From positions 19,493-83,492 of the forward strand of contig JAVEXI010000001.1 of the NCBI GenBank assembly GCA_034004165.1: a stretch of 64,000 nucleotides of DNA. The letters are read 5' to 3'. The translations under genes were made by a program, and so were the position numbers. The number at the start of each line of letters is the position of its first letter. Position 1 is the first letter of the stretch. Source of the stretch: Gudongella sp034004165 (lineage in GTDB: Bacteria; Bacillota; Clostridia; Tissierellales; Tissierellaceae). This document shows, one piece after another, positions 41,802 through 51,640 of this stretch. The notes below the pieces were generated by a model. That model saw only the letters and a list, made by a program, of their open reading frames with translations, was not told the DNA's origin and did not search any database.

Positions 41802-43655
41802 TCAGGACTGTAATTCATCAAGAAATCTTGAACTTTTCAGTTTGGAACCATTAAAAGTAGCATAACTGATTAGCTCGAGATTTATTTTTGCCCTCGTCAT
41901 TCCAACATAAAAGATTCTCCGCTCTTCTTCATAAGTAGTAAAGATTCCTTTAGAAAGATCTTCCAGACTGGATTGTGAAGGTAATTCTCCCTCTATGAGA
42001 TCAATTAAAAAAACGTTGTCAAATTCTAGCCCCTTCGCAGAATGAATCGTTGACAAAGTTACTCCTGTTTGAGTTCTGTTAGCACCTGCAATACTCGTCT
42101 CCAGTTCTTTTAGCATACTTGCGAAGTCATCTTTGTCTCTACACCCTCGTGCTACAGATTTTAAATGATACAGCATCTCAGATAGATAATCAAATGTATA
42201 GCCTGACTTCTGAGAATTTTCCTTTAGATATACAGAATATTGCAGAGTATCAGCAATAAAGTCAATGCCTTTTTGGGGGTTCATTCTATTAAGCCTTCTA
42301 AAATCTAATTCTAATTCATTGATATGTTTCCTGTAAAACTCAGAAAGCCCAGGGTAGGTTAGAAGACGCTTAAATACAGTTAAGTTACTATCTCCCTTAT
42401 TAACGTGAAGCATCATTTTCTTAGAAATATACCCCTTCATTTTAAAATATATGGCTTCAAAAGAAGTTTCATCTTTAGGATTCTCTGCAAGTTTCAGAAA
42501 GTTCATTACGTCATTAACCAGCCAATGACTAAAAAATTTCAATCTACTGTCTCTGACATAAAAGTGTATACCAGATCTTTTGAGTGAATTAGCAAGCCCT
42601 ACTATCGAAAGATTATTTCTGAAGAGTATTGCACTTCCTGATATCGGGTATTCTTTTCGCAGCGCATTTACAATATGGTCATATTGATCAGTCATATCTC
42701 TGAATTTTAAGATTTTTACTGGATTTTTTGGTGGATTTTGAGTTTGTATAATTTTAGAGTATCTATTTTTATTCTGGGAGATGAATTTATTTGAAACTGC
42801 TACAATATTCTTTGTAGAACGATAATTGTCCTCCATGAAATACAATACTCCATCGGCAAACACATTCTTAAAATCTAATAGTTCATCTGGATAAGCTCCC
42901 CTAAATCCGTATATTGACTGGTCGTCATCAGCTACTATAAATAAGTTGTTATGAGGACTAGCCAATAGCTTTAATATTGCAAGTTGAAGTTTAGAAGTAT
43001 CCTGACCCTCATCAAGTTGAATATATTGGTATTTTATTCTGTATTTGTCAAGAATATCAGGAAATTTTAGAAGTATTCTGTGGGCTATGCCCAGCATATC
43101 ATCAAAATCGATGAGCCTGTTCCTTTTTTTAATCTCTTCGTATTCAGTAAAAATATCTAGAAAATTCTCTACATCAGTAGATACAGCCCTGCTATACTCA
43201 ACAGGATCAGTCATCATATTTTTTATATAGCCTGCATGACCAAAAAAATTCTCTAATTTTTCCTCAGTAATTGGATAACCATTATGTGATAAGTATAGGT
43301 TTTTAACTATATTAAACTTATTGTTCTTGCTATTATCTTCTTCAATAAGTCTGAAGCTTCTGGATCTTTCTCTTGAGAAGTCCTTTATTATTCTATAGCA
43401 GAAGGCGTGTATTGTTGAAAATTCAGGTTTGTTAACCGTCCCAAAAATTTTAATATACCTTTGCTGCATATCCATTGCGGATGCACGGCTGAAAGTTATA
43501 GATAGAATATTTTCAGGTGTAATCTGCTTATTTGAAATTAGGTTGTGCGTTCTGTGTATTAGAACGGTAGTTTTGCCTGCTCCTGGCACTGCAAGAACCA
43601 GAGCTGGACCAGCTCCATGTTCAATTGCAAGAGTTTGATTTTTGCTAAATTCCAT
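41802..43655 (-). CDS. UvrD/Rep-type superfamily 1 DNA helicase
   Basis: 617 residues, shorter than full UvrD or PcrA (about 720). N-terminal QTLAIEHGAGPALVLAVPGAGKTTVL (Walker A), motif Ia SITFSRASAMDM, motif II LDEGQDTSKLQ, motif III VADDDQSIYGFRGA, motif IV NYRSTKNIV, motif V STIHSAKGLEFDNVFLIDL and motif VI RRIFYVGMTRAKINL. All motifs are present, so it should be active in unwinding or repair. ATG 43655 after GGAGGATC. Confidence 0.93.
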   Translation of the reverse strand: MEFSKNQTLAIEHGAGPALVLAVPGAGKTTVLIHRTHNLISNKQITPENILSITFSRASAMDMQQRYIKIFGTVNKPEFSTIHAFCYRIIKDFSRERSRSFRLIEEDNSKNNKFNIVKNLYLSHNGYPITEEKLENFFGHAGYIKNMMTDPVEYSRAVSTDVENFLDIFTEYEEIKKRNRLIDFDDMLGIAHRILLKFPDILDKYRIKYQYIQLDEGQDTSKLQLAILKLLASPHNNLFIVADDDQSIYGFRGAYPDELLDFKNVFADGVLYFMEDNYRSTKNIVAVSNKFISQNKNRYSKIIQTQNPPKNPVKILKFRDMTDQYDHIVNALRKEYPISGSAILFRNNLSIVGLANSLKRSGIHFYVRDSRLKFFSHWLVNDVMNFLKLAENPKDETSFEAIYFKMKGYISKKMMLHVNKGDSNLTVFKRLLTYPGLSEFYRKHINELELDFRRLNRMNPQKGIDFIADTLQYSVYLKENSQKSGYTFDYLSEMLYHLKSVARGCRDKDDFASMLKELETSIAGANRTQTGVTLSTIHSAKGLEFDNVFLIDLIEGELPSQSSLEDLSKGIFTTYEEERRIFYVGMTRAKINLELISYATFNGSKLKSSRFLDELQS

Positions 43656-43752
43656 ATTAGATCCTCCTTGTGACAGACCTATTCTATCATAAAATTACAG
43701 GGTATGAACAAATAAAATAAGTTCATAAACAGCTAAAAACAGGATATTACCT

Positions 43753-43781
43753 TTGATAAACGGGTAGAAATGTAATATAAT
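43753..43781 (+). promoter_or_regulatory. Promoter of the PAP2 phosphatase gene
   Basis: TTGATA (43753-43758), 17-base spacer, perfect TATAAT (43776-43781). Confidence 0.8.
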
Positions 43782-43809
43782 TGTTCTATATCAGTCCGGG
43801 GGGAAAGGT

Positions 43810-44367
43810 ATGAGAAAGATTTTCAACAGATTTGACAACCATTTTATTCAACTACTAAATACGCGAATTAAAAATAAGTATTTAGATAGAATTATGTATA
43901 GAATTACAGACTTAGGTGGAGCGATATTTACTTCAATATTTGCGATATCCTTGGTCGTATTTGGCAATCGTCAAGTAAAAGTACTCGGGCTCGAAGCTAT
44001 AGTAGCGCTATCTTTTGGACAGATATTTGTTCAGTCTCTTAAGAAATTATTTAGTAGGGAGAGACCTTATAAGATAATACAACAACTTCACACATTTGGT
44101 ATTGACCTAAGAGATTACTCATTTCCATCAGGACATACTACCGCAAGTTTTTCACTGGCTACCACCATTGCCCTGAATATGCCTAAGTTGGCTGTTATCG
44201 TATTTTTTCTGGCCATTGTGATTGGCATGAGTAGGATTTATTTAGGGGTTCATTATCCAACTGACGTGGCTGCAGGAATACTTCTAGGAGTTATGGCCAG
44301 TGTTACCACGCATTTATATTTCATTCCGTTGGTAGAAAAGATAGGAACGTTCATAGGAATCAATTAA
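43810..44367 (+). CDS. PAP2-family membrane phosphatase
   Basis: 185 residues with four to five membrane segments. The acid phosphatase signature is complete: KLFSRERPYK, SFPSGHTTAS and SRIYLGVHYPTD. Likely an undecaprenyl-diphosphate or phosphatidylglycerophosphate phosphatase; these cannot be separated by sequence here. ATG preceded by GGGGGGAAAGG. Confidence 0.9.
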   Translation: MRKIFNRFDNHFIQLLNTRIKNKYLDRIMYRITDLGGAIFTSIFAISLVVFGNRQVKVLGLEAIVALSFGQIFVQSLKKLFSRERPYKIIQQLHTFGIDLRDYSFPSGHTTASFSLATTIALNMPKLAVIVFFLAIVIGMSRIYLGVHYPTDVAAGILLGVMASVTTHLYFIPLVEKIGTFIGIN

Positions 44368-44399
44368 ATTTTGTCATAACAATAAAGGAGGAATAGCAG

Positions 44400-45209
44400 A
44401 TGAACATGATCAATTTTTTGAAGACAAGAAGATCCACCAGAGAATTCAAGAAAAAAGGCCTGTCAGATACTGACCTGACAAGAGTAGAGGAACTTGTCAG
44501 AAGTATTAATGAGGAATTAGCTGAAGTTAATATGACAGTTAGACTTTATGAGTACGGGCAAAACATTTACGACAGCCTAAAAGGCATAGGCGGATATGCC
44601 GGAATAATGATAGAAAGCCCTCATTATTTAGCTTTCGATTACAAGGCAAAAGATGAAAAGACTATGCTTTATAGTGGATACTATATCGAAAAACTGGTTA
44701 CCGGACTTTATGATTTAGGACTGGGCACCTGCTGGGTAAGTCTGAATGCACTTGACCTTGAAAGGAAAAAGGCTGTGTTTGGAGAATCATCAAGCGATTA
44801 TGATTCTATTCTTGCTTTTGGATATCCACGTCCAAAGAACCTATTTTTAAATCAGCCCTTTAGTGAAAGACTTGGAGTCGAAGAAATCGTATTTAAAGAG
44901 AAAATGGGAAATCCAATTTCAATAGATGAGTTGGAAGCTAGAGGTCTTGGAGATTTATTGTTTTACATCAGATTTGCTCCATCAAGACTGAACAAACAAC
45001 CGTGGAGATACGTCGTTCACGACACTTCCATAGATTTGTATGTATTAGAAAAGGGTGGAATTAATAATCTTATAGATGCTGGAATAGTCATGTATTATTG
45101 TGAAGCTCTTGCCAATATACAGGGCATTAAATCCAAGTGGGAAATAGTAATGGAAGATGTTGAATTAGATGGAGAAGCGTTCAGATATATTGGGAAGTTT
45201 CATTTGTAG
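44400..45209 (+). CDS. Nitroreductase-family flavoprotein
   Basis: 269 residues. N-terminal FLKTRRSTREFK (FMN phosphate contact), GTCWVSLNA and the C-terminal RFAPSRLNKQPWRYVV (the S-x-x-N-x-Q-P pattern). Length and order match the clostridial group of FMN-dependent nitroreductase-like proteins that are longer than classical NfsB. Substrate unknown. ATG after AAGGAGG. Confidence 0.85.
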   Translation: MNMINFLKTRRSTREFKKKGLSDTDLTRVEELVRSINEELAEVNMTVRLYEYGQNIYDSLKGIGGYAGIMIESPHYLAFDYKAKDEKTMLYSGYYIEKLVTGLYDLGLGTCWVSLNALDLERKKAVFGESSSDYDSILAFGYPRPKNLFLNQPFSERLGVEEIVFKEKMGNPISIDELEARGLGDLLFYIRFAPSRLNKQPWRYVVHDTSIDLYVLEKGGINNLIDAGIVMYYCEALANIQGIKSKWEIVMEDVELDGEAFRYIGKFHL

Positions 45210-45256
45210 ATTTACTGTATCTGTAATAGCTGCAAATAAGGGAAAGTGTGTTTTTT

Positions 45257-46207
45257 ATGGCAGTGAAGAGAGATAATTATCGTACTCTGGCAGAAAAATT
45301 CTATTATGCTGGAGATTTAGAAAAATCACTTGAAATGTACAAAAAGGCATTAAGTCACAAGGGCAATCCCGAGGGGGATTGCCTCTTGATGTTCAATATA
45401 GGAGCAATATTTCTGGAATTAGGAAATATCAATGAAGCTAAGTTCTATAATGAGCAAGCCCTCGAAAAAGATCAAAATTTTAGGGATGCTCACTACCAAC
45501 TTGGGGTAATATATGAAGAACTGAACAATCAAAATCTTGCTTATAGACATTACTATAAAGCATCAGAACTGGATCAAACTGATACTGAAAGTCGATATAA
45601 TATGGCCCTTATAAATGAAAAAATGGGCGATTATTCAGAAATGAATAGATTATATGATGAAATTCTAAAAATTAATCCAGATCATTATTACGCTCTTAAT
45701 AACCTGGGATCTCAATTGGAGTCGCAAGGGAAATATGAGGAAGCTTATTTATATATTAAGAAGAGCATAGATGCTAATCCAGATTTTTACTTGTCTCACT
45801 TTAATATGGCCGTTGTACTAAAAGCTCTTGGTAGAGGAGAAGAAGCTCTTAATGAATATAGTATTTCAAAAGAGTTGGAGCCTTTGCATGGGAGCACATA
45901 TCTTAATATGTCAGCATATTATATTGAAAACAATATGATAGAAGAGGCTATTGCAGTACTTTCAGAAGGAATATCATACGTACCAGATGCTTTTGATCTC
46001 TATTATAATAGAGCGTGCTGCTACACAAAAATTGATATGCCTGATAATGCAGTCCGTGATATAGGAAAAGCATTGGAACAAAATCCCTATCTGGTAGTTT
46101 GGGTTAACAGAGACAAGGACTTTGATAGTCTAAGAAACAATTCAGGCTTTATAGCTTTTGTAGACAAAGCTTTTCAGGCAATAGAGAAAGGAAGAGAAAC
46201 GAAATGA
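45257..46207 (+). CDS. TPR repeat protein
   Basis: 316 residues made almost wholly of tetratricopeptide repeats (about eight, e.g. AEKFYYAGDLEKSLEMYKKALS, ALNNLGSQLESQGKYEEAYLYIKKSIDANPDF), without signal peptide. It is a cytosolic scaffold of unknown partner. ATG 45257 is favoured over GTG 45248 because GGGAAAG lies about 10 bases before it. It overlaps map by 4 bases (ATGA). Confidence 0.85.
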   Translation: MAVKRDNYRTLAEKFYYAGDLEKSLEMYKKALSHKGNPEGDCLLMFNIGAIFLELGNINEAKFYNEQALEKDQNFRDAHYQLGVIYEELNNQNLAYRHYYKASELDQTDTESRYNMALINEKMGDYSEMNRLYDEILKINPDHYYALNNLGSQLESQGKYEEAYLYIKKSIDANPDFYLSHFNMAVVLKALGRGEEALNEYSISKELEPLHGSTYLNMSAYYIENNMIEEAIAVLSEGISYVPDAFDLYYNRACCYTKIDMPDNAVRDIGKALEQNPYLVVWVNRDKDFDSLRNNSGFIAFVDKAFQAIEKGRETK

Positions 46208-46965
46208 TTGTAATTAAGACAATGGATGAGATAGAAAAAATGAAAAAAGCAGGCGAAATTCTCGCAGACGTACACAAAGAGATTGCAAAGATGATTAAAC
46301 CAGGAATATCTACTATGGAAATAGACCAGTTTGTTGAGCGCTATCTCGCAGAAAGGGGTGCTTTCCCCGAGCAAAAGGGATACCAAGGATATCCCTATGC
46401 AACCTGTGCTTCAATAAATGACGAAATATGCCATGGATTTCCAAGAGAAGACTTACTTAAGGAAGGAGATATCCTTGCAATTGACATGGTTGTAAATTAC
46501 GATGGATGGTTGGCAGACTCTGCCTGGAGTTATGCCGTTGGTGAAGTATCTGAGGAAGCCAAAATGCTCCTTGAAACAACTAAAAAATCTATGTATCTCG
46601 GCATAGAACAAGCAGTTGTTGGAAACAGGCTTGGGGACATAGGACATGCAATTCAGTCTTATGTAGAATCTAAAGGTTATTCTGTTGTAAAAGATTTTGT
46701 TGGTCATGGAATTGGGAGAAAAATGCACGAAGACCCACAGGTTCCTCACTATGGAAAGCCTGGGAGAGGTGTCAGGCTGGTGGAAGGAATGGTTATTACA
46801 ATCGAACCTATGATTAATGCGGGAAGATATGAAATGAAGCTAGATGGGAACAAGTGGACTGCTAGAACAGTTGATGGGAGTTTATCAGCACAGTATGAAC
46901 ATACAATTGCAATTACAAGTGATGGGCCACTGATACTTACAGACCAGGGAGAGCCCAGAGATTAA
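46204..46965 (+). CDS. map: Methionine aminopeptidase
   Basis: 253-residue type I enzyme that removes N-terminal Met. Metal ligands are seen in AIDMVVNYDGWLADSAWSY (two Asp), GHGIGRKMHEDP (His), ITIEPMI (Glu) and QYEHTIAIT (Glu). Its start overlaps the TPR gene stop, so the two are coupled. It lies outside the ribosomal protein operon, where most Firmicutes keep a map copy. Confidence 0.95.
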   Translation: MIVIKTMDEIEKMKKAGEILADVHKEIAKMIKPGISTMEIDQFVERYLAERGAFPEQKGYQGYPYATCASINDEICHGFPREDLLKEGDILAIDMVVNYDGWLADSAWSYAVGEVSEEAKMLLETTKKSMYLGIEQAVVGNRLGDIGHAIQSYVESKGYSVVKDFVGHGIGRKMHEDPQVPHYGKPGRGVRLVEGMVITIEPMINAGRYEMKLDGNKWTARTVDGSLSAQYEHTIAITSDGPLILTDQGEPRD

Positions 46966-46980
46966 ACGGGAGGAATTCAA

Positions 46981-47622
46981 ATGACTGGTGGATATACAAA
47001 GCGCGAAGAACTTTTCAATAGCCTTACTCACGGTGCAGGTGTCCTGTTTGGAGTTGGGGCTCTAATAGCTATGCTTGCAATAGCTATTAGAAGCAGGGAT
47101 GTTTCAAAGATAACAGCATTTTCTGTATATGGAGCATGTATTATTCTGATGTTTCTATCTTCAACGCTTTATCATTCAATCTCTAATAAGAAAGCTAAGA
47201 AAATCCTCAGAGTCTTTGATCATAGCTCAATATTTTTATTTATAGCAGGAACATATACTCCAGTTGTTGTACTTGCCTTAAGAGGAGAAATGAAGTGGTT
47301 CTTTCTTGCTGCAGTATGGACAGTTGCCATTGCAGGCATTGTTTTTAAAATTCTGACCTATGGAAAATTTGATAAATACAAAGCGATATCGTTGATAATA
47401 TACATTGGAATGGGGTGGCTTGCCATTCTACCGATAAAGATGATTATACAAGAAACGTCATGGGGATTCTTTGGTTATATTCTTGCGGGCGGAATTCTCT
47501 ATTCGCTTGGAACAATTTTTTATGCTATTAAAAAAATCCCTCATCACCACAGCATTTGGCATTTATTTGTCCTTTCAGCAAGTGTGATACATTTCATAGG
47601 TATAATTTATTATTTAAGCTGA
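46981..47622 (+). CDS. Hemolysin III/YqfA family membrane protein
   Basis: 213 residues with seven membrane segments; PAQR/HlyIII signatures LSSTLYHSI, FDHSSIFLFIAGTYTP and HHHSIWHLFVLSASVIHF carry the metal-binding His set. Function in bacteria is poorly known. ATG after GGGAGGA. Confidence 0.9.
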   Translation: MTGGYTKREELFNSLTHGAGVLFGVGALIAMLAIAIRSRDVSKITAFSVYGACIILMFLSSTLYHSISNKKAKKILRVFDHSSIFLFIAGTYTPVVVLALRGEMKWFFLAAVWTVAIAGIVFKILTYGKFDKYKAISLIIYIGMGWLAILPIKMIIQETSWGFFGYILAGGILYSLGTIFYAIKKIPHHHSIWHLFVLSASVIHFIGIIYYLS

Positions 47623-47662
47623 AACAGGACTCAATCTGGAGGACGACATGGGAGGATAGTTA

Positions 47663-49027
47663 ATGGGAAATGAACTCAAACTGACAGAAGGAAATATAAT
47701 CGGAACGCTTACCCGTTTGGCAATTCCAATTATGGGAACCTCTTTCATTCAAATGGCATATAATTTAACAGATGTAATGTGGCTTGGACGACTTGATACA
47801 AAAGCAGTGGCAGGTGCAGGAACAGCAGGGTTCTTTCTGTGGTTTGCAGCTTCTCTTGTGATGATTTCTCAGATAGGCGTAGGAGTTAACGTGTCTCAAA
47901 GCCTAGGCAGGGGAGATAGGGAAGAAGCAAAACGATATATTAGTTCAGGATATCAGGTAAATATAGTGATTGCACTGACATATGGAATGCTTTTGTATTT
48001 CTTTAGAAATCAAATAATAGGTTTTTTCAAGATAGATGATATGGTCGTGGTAAAAATGGCCATAAGTTATTTGTCCATTATAAGTATGGGGATGTTATTC
48101 TTTTTTGTGAACCCTGTATTTTCTACAACTCTGAATAGCTCTGGAAATAGCGTAACTCCATTTAAAACTAATACAATCGGACTTATTGTAAATATGATTT
48201 TTGATCCAGTTTTAATATTTGGCCTTGGCCCATTTCCAAAGCTAGGAGTTGAAGGTGCAGCAATAGCTACAGTATTTGCACAAATAGTCGTTACTTTAAT
48301 TTTTCTAATTGAAGGTTACAGAAAACAGAGCATTTATTCACATGTAAAGATCTTGGGACGACCTGAATTCAGCAGAATTCGCAGAATGATAAAGCTTGGA
48401 ATCCCACCTTTTCTTCAGATGGGAATACATGCAACAGTAAGCATGGTTATAACCAGACTTATAGCAGGTTTTGGAGCGGTACCCATTGCTGTGCAAAGTA
48501 TAGGATCTCAAATAGAATCTATTTCCTGGATGACATCTGAAGGGTTTTCATCAGCTATATCTGCATTTGTCGGACAAAATTATGGTGCCAAAAAATATGA
48601 AAGAATACGACAAGGGTATAAGAGTGGTATAAAAGTTCTTGGTTCTATAGGGATAGGTGCTTCTTTGATTCTAATATTTGGAGCTGAACACCTTTTTACA
48701 ATTTTTACACCAAAGGATCCTGAAGCAATACTAGGAGGAATTTCATATTTACGAATTTTAGGGCTATCTCAACTTTTTATGAGCATAGAGATTGGTACAG
48801 CGGGCGCTTTCAATGGCCTTGGCAGGACAGTGCCTCCTACAATGGTTGGGATGAGCTTCAATTTATTGAGAATTCCCCTTGCAGTGTTTCTGTCGACATA
48901 TACGGCACTGGGGCTACTTGGAATATGGTGGGCAATTTCAATTTCAAGTATATTGAAAGGATTACTACTATTTGCATGGTTTAACTTTTTTCTTTCAAAA
49001 ATGGAGCACAGCCAGTTTGTTTTGTAA
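47663..49027 (+). CDS. MATE family efflux transporter
   Basis: 454 residues with 12 membrane segments in two related halves, beginning LTEGNIIGTLTRLAIPIMGTSFIQMAYNLTDVMWLGRL, typical of the clostridial MepA/NorM-type group. Exports drugs or metabolites with Na+ or H+. ATG after GGGAGGATA. Confidence 0.93.
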   Translation: MGNELKLTEGNIIGTLTRLAIPIMGTSFIQMAYNLTDVMWLGRLDTKAVAGAGTAGFFLWFAASLVMISQIGVGVNVSQSLGRGDREEAKRYISSGYQVNIVIALTYGMLLYFFRNQIIGFFKIDDMVVVKMAISYLSIISMGMLFFFVNPVFSTTLNSSGNSVTPFKTNTIGLIVNMIFDPVLIFGLGPFPKLGVEGAAIATVFAQIVVTLIFLIEGYRKQSIYSHVKILGRPEFSRIRRMIKLGIPPFLQMGIHATVSMVITRLIAGFGAVPIAVQSIGSQIESISWMTSEGFSSAISAFVGQNYGAKKYERIRQGYKSGIKVLGSIGIGASLILIFGAEHLFTIFTPKDPEAILGGISYLRILGLSQLFMSIEIGTAGAFNGLGRTVPPTMVGMSFNLLRIPLAVFLSTYTALGLLGIWWAISISSILKGLLLFAWFNFFLSKMEHSQFVL

Positions 49028-49044
49028 GAAACAATGCATTCTTA

Positions 49045-49053
49045 TGTTATACT
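49045..49053 (+). promoter_or_regulatory. Extended -10 promoter before the cyclophilin gene
   Basis: TGTTATACT (TG-N-TATACT) about 75 bases before the start; -35 not evident. Confidence 0.5.
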
Positions 49054-49128
49054 AAGTAGGTAATTAAAAGTTTTTGTTTATAAGAATAAGTTTCATCACA
49101 TGATGAAAATGAAAGGTAGGTAGTGTAA

Positions 49129-49752
49129 TTGTTAAAACAGTTAATGAAACCAGAAAACAACGAAAAAATTGCTTTGATGAAGACAAATTTTGGTGAGATC
49201 TGGATTAGGCTATTTCCTGAAATAGCTCCAAAAGCAGTAGAAAATTTTGAAACTCATGCAATAAATGGATATTATAATGGCATATCCTTCCACAGGGTTA
49301 TCAAAGATTTTATGATCCAAGGTGGAGATCCTGAGGGAACTGGAAGAGGCGGATCCAGTATATGGGGAAAGTCTTTTGAAGATGAGTTTCATGTAGAATA
49401 CAGAAATTTCAAGGGAGCACTTTCTATGGCAAATGCAGGGCCAAATACAAATGGAAGCCAGTTTTTTATAGTCCAAAAAGGCGATATCGAGAAAAATATT
49501 CTTTCTCAAATGGAAAGTCTGGGTGACGAAGGCGGGTATCCAAAAGACGTGGTAAATTCTTATAAGGAACTAGGAGGAACTTTTTGGCTAGATGGGAAAC
49601 ATACTGTCTTTGGACAAGTCTTCAAAGGGATTGAAGTAGTTGATAGTATAGCTGTCACACCTGTTGGTAGTGGAGATAAGCCAAAACAGCCTGTAATAAT
49701 TGAGAAAATTGAGATACTGTCCTGGTCTGAAGACCTGACATCTTTTGAATAA
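49129..49752 (+). CDS. Cyclophilin-type peptidyl-prolyl isomerase
   Basis: 207 residues. FHRVIKDFMIQGGDPEGTGRGG with the catalytic Arg, GALSMANAGPNTNGSQFFI and FGQVFKGIEVVD. No signal peptide, so cytosolic. A mid-domain insert (EKNILSQMESLGDEGGYPKDVVNSYKELGG) is longer than in the shortest bacterial cyclophilins. TTG 49129 lies 8 bases after AGGTAGG; ATG 49144 is the alternative. Confidence 0.93.
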   Translation: MLKQLMKPENNEKIALMKTNFGEIWIRLFPEIAPKAVENFETHAINGYYNGISFHRVIKDFMIQGGDPEGTGRGGSSIWGKSFEDEFHVEYRNFKGALSMANAGPNTNGSQFFIVQKGDIEKNILSQMESLGDEGGYPKDVVNSYKELGGTFWLDGKHTVFGQVFKGIEVVDSIAVTPVGSGDKPKQPVIIEKIEILSWSEDLTSFE

Positions 49753-49785
49753 ATTTATTGTGGATTATTTTAAGGAGGCGAGAGC

Positions 49786-50394
49786 ATGCATCAGTATAAA
49801 GGGAAACTAATAATCCATACGGGTTCTATGTTTTCTGGAAAGACCTCCAGTCTTGAGAAGGATGTAAAGAGGTTTAGGATTGCGGGATACAGGACTTTAG
49901 CATTTAAACCCGCAGTTGATACCAGATATACTAGTTCAGAAATTGTATCACATGACGATACAATACTTGAAGCAGTACTGGTAAATGATATCTCAGAAAT
50001 AATGAGTGAGTGCGAAGCTCACAAACCTGAAGTGGTTGCTATTGATGAAATCCAATTTCTCGGAGGAGAACTGAAAGATATAATAGATGGTATTAACAGC
50101 CTTTTAGGCGAGGACATAACAGTTATAGCAGCAGGACTGGATATCGACTTTTCTGGGAAACCTTTTGAAATAGTAAAGGAACTAATGCCATATTCAGACT
50201 ATTTGACCAAACACCATGCTGTATGTGTTAAATGTGGATCAGATGCCTGGGTCAGTCATAGAAAGACCAAGGAGAGAGAGAGGGTAGTAATAGGGGCTCT
50301 TAGAGAGTATGAACCCCTTTGTAGATCAAGTTACCTAAAAGAAAAGAAGAAAGAGGAAGCAATAGTAAATAAAAATCAAGTTACATTTATATGA
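49786..50394 (+). CDS. tdk: Thymidine kinase
   Basis: 202-residue type II thymidine kinase of the pyrimidine salvage pathway. P-loop HTGSMFSGKTSSL, Walker B-like AIDEIQFL and the lasso domain with zinc Cys pair CVKCGSDAW and a later Cys in YEPLCRSSY. ATG after AAGGAGG. Terminator follows. Confidence 0.95.
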   Translation: MHQYKGKLIIHTGSMFSGKTSSLEKDVKRFRIAGYRTLAFKPAVDTRYTSSEIVSHDDTILEAVLVNDISEIMSECEAHKPEVVAIDEIQFLGGELKDIIDGINSLLGEDITVIAAGLDIDFSGKPFEIVKELMPYSDYLTKHHAVCVKCGSDAWVSHRKTKERERVVIGALREYEPLCRSSYLKEKKKEEAIVNKNQVTFI

Positions 50395-50421
50395 AAAAAA
50401 CCCGGATTATCCGGGTTTTTT
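50394..50421. terminator. Bidirectional terminator between tdk and rodA
   Basis: CCCGGA (50401-50406) and TCCGGG (50410-50415), 3-base loop, flanked by A7 and T6, serving both convergent genes. Confidence 0.93.
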
Positions 50422-51531
50422 CTATTCAAAGCTCAAGCCTTCTCTGTGTAGTGCAACACTTAGCACTATCCCTACCGATATCAAATTTATAAGCTGAAAT
50501 GTACCACCATAACTCATAAAGGGGAGTGGAATTCCTGTTATTGGCATCAAGCCTATTGTCATTCCAATATTTTCCCATATATGAAATAGAAACATAGCGG
50601 CAAGTCCGACACTCATAAGTGAGCCAAAAGTATCAGTTGAATTCTTTGCTATCTTAAGGAATCTTTGCAAAAGTATGAAATAAAGAAAGATCAATACCAT
50701 TCCTCCGATGAATCCCAACTCTTCGACTAATACTGCAAATATAAAGTCAGTTTGCTTTTCCGGAATGTAATTAAATTGAGTCTGGGTTCCTTTGAAGAGC
50801 CCTCTGCCAAATAGTTTGCCGCTTCCAATAGCTATTTTGCCCTGGAGCGCTTGATATCCAGTGTTAGATACATCTCTTTCAGGCTCAAGGAAATTAAGGA
50901 ATCTGTTTTTTTGAAATTCATCTAGTCTGATCCATATAGCTGGTAGACTCATTATTCCCGTGACAACGGCTATTCCTATGTACTTCCATTTAATTCCCCC
51001 AGCGAAAAGCATTATTGCGATAATGAAAATAAATACCATAGAAGTTCCCATATCAGGCTGTAAGAGAATAAGTGCAACTGGGAAAAAAGCCAAAGCTAAC
51101 ACTTTAAATAATACAAATGGAGTATTAAGATCTTCTTTATGCTTATCCATATATTTTGCTAAAGATATTATCAGACCAACTTTTACAAATTCAGCCGGCT
51201 GGAATCCAAAATTGCCTATATAAAGCCAGGATCTTGAACCCCATTGTTCATCTCCCACTCCCATGACTAGAACTGCAATTAAGAGTCCTGCAGACAATAT
51301 ATATATTGGGATGTAGAGCTTGCCTAGAAACTGATAATCAAAAAAAACAAAGAATAAAATTGCAGCAAAACCTATCAAAGTTGCTATGCTTTGAGTTTTG
51401 ACAAATCTAAAACTTTCAAGGCTAAGGGTAGCTGAATAGATAAGAACGAGCCCGTATAAGCACAACAGTATTGTGGTAATTAGCAATATAAAATCAAATT
51501 TTTTAAAGGATTTTTTTCTAAGGTTAAACAT
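50422..51531 (-). CDS. rodA: SEDS-family peptidoglycan glycosyltransferase (RodA/FtsW)
   Basis: 369 residues with about ten membrane segments. VMGVGDEQWGSRSWLYIGNFGFQPAEFVKVGLIISLAKYM, VLLQPDMGTSMVF and the signature-like GLMPITGIPLPFMSYGGTFQL mark the SEDS family. Length and motifs favour RodA (side-wall growth) over FtsW. No class B PBP gene is adjacent. ATG after AAAGGAGCC. Confidence 0.92.
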   Translation of the reverse strand: MFNLRKKSFKKFDFILLITTILLCLYGLVLIYSATLSLESFRFVKTQSIATLIGFAAILFFVFFDYQFLGKLYIPIYILSAGLLIAVLVMGVGDEQWGSRSWLYIGNFGFQPAEFVKVGLIISLAKYMDKHKEDLNTPFVLFKVLALAFFPVALILLQPDMGTSMVFIFIIAIMLFAGGIKWKYIGIAVVTGIMSLPAIWIRLDEFQKNRFLNFLEPERDVSNTGYQALQGKIAIGSGKLFGRGLFKGTQTQFNYIPEKQTDFIFAVLVEELGFIGGMVLIFLYFILLQRFLKIAKNSTDTFGSLMSVGLAAMFLFHIWENIGMTIGLMPITGIPLPFMSYGGTFQLINLISVGIVLSVALHREGLSFE

Positions 51532-51558
51532 GATATCGGCTCCTTTGCATCATTAGAT

Positions 51559-51567
51559 ATTATACCA
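51559..51567 (-). promoter_or_regulatory. Extended -10 promoter of rodA
   Basis: On the minus strand TGGTATAAT (51567-51559), 27 bases upstream of the ATG. Confidence 0.6.
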
Positions 51568-51608
51568 CAATTCAAATCTTTCAAATAGTGGGAATAGATT
51601 ATCAGATT

Positions 51609-51617
51609 TGTTATAAT
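51609..51617 (+). promoter_or_regulatory. Extended -10 promoter of queG
   Basis: TGTTATAAT (TG-N-TATAAT); transcription would begin near 51624, so the leader is only about 17 bases and starts almost at the ribosome site. Confidence 0.55.
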
Positions 51618-51640
51618 TGACGTTGAGAGGGGTGTTTGTC

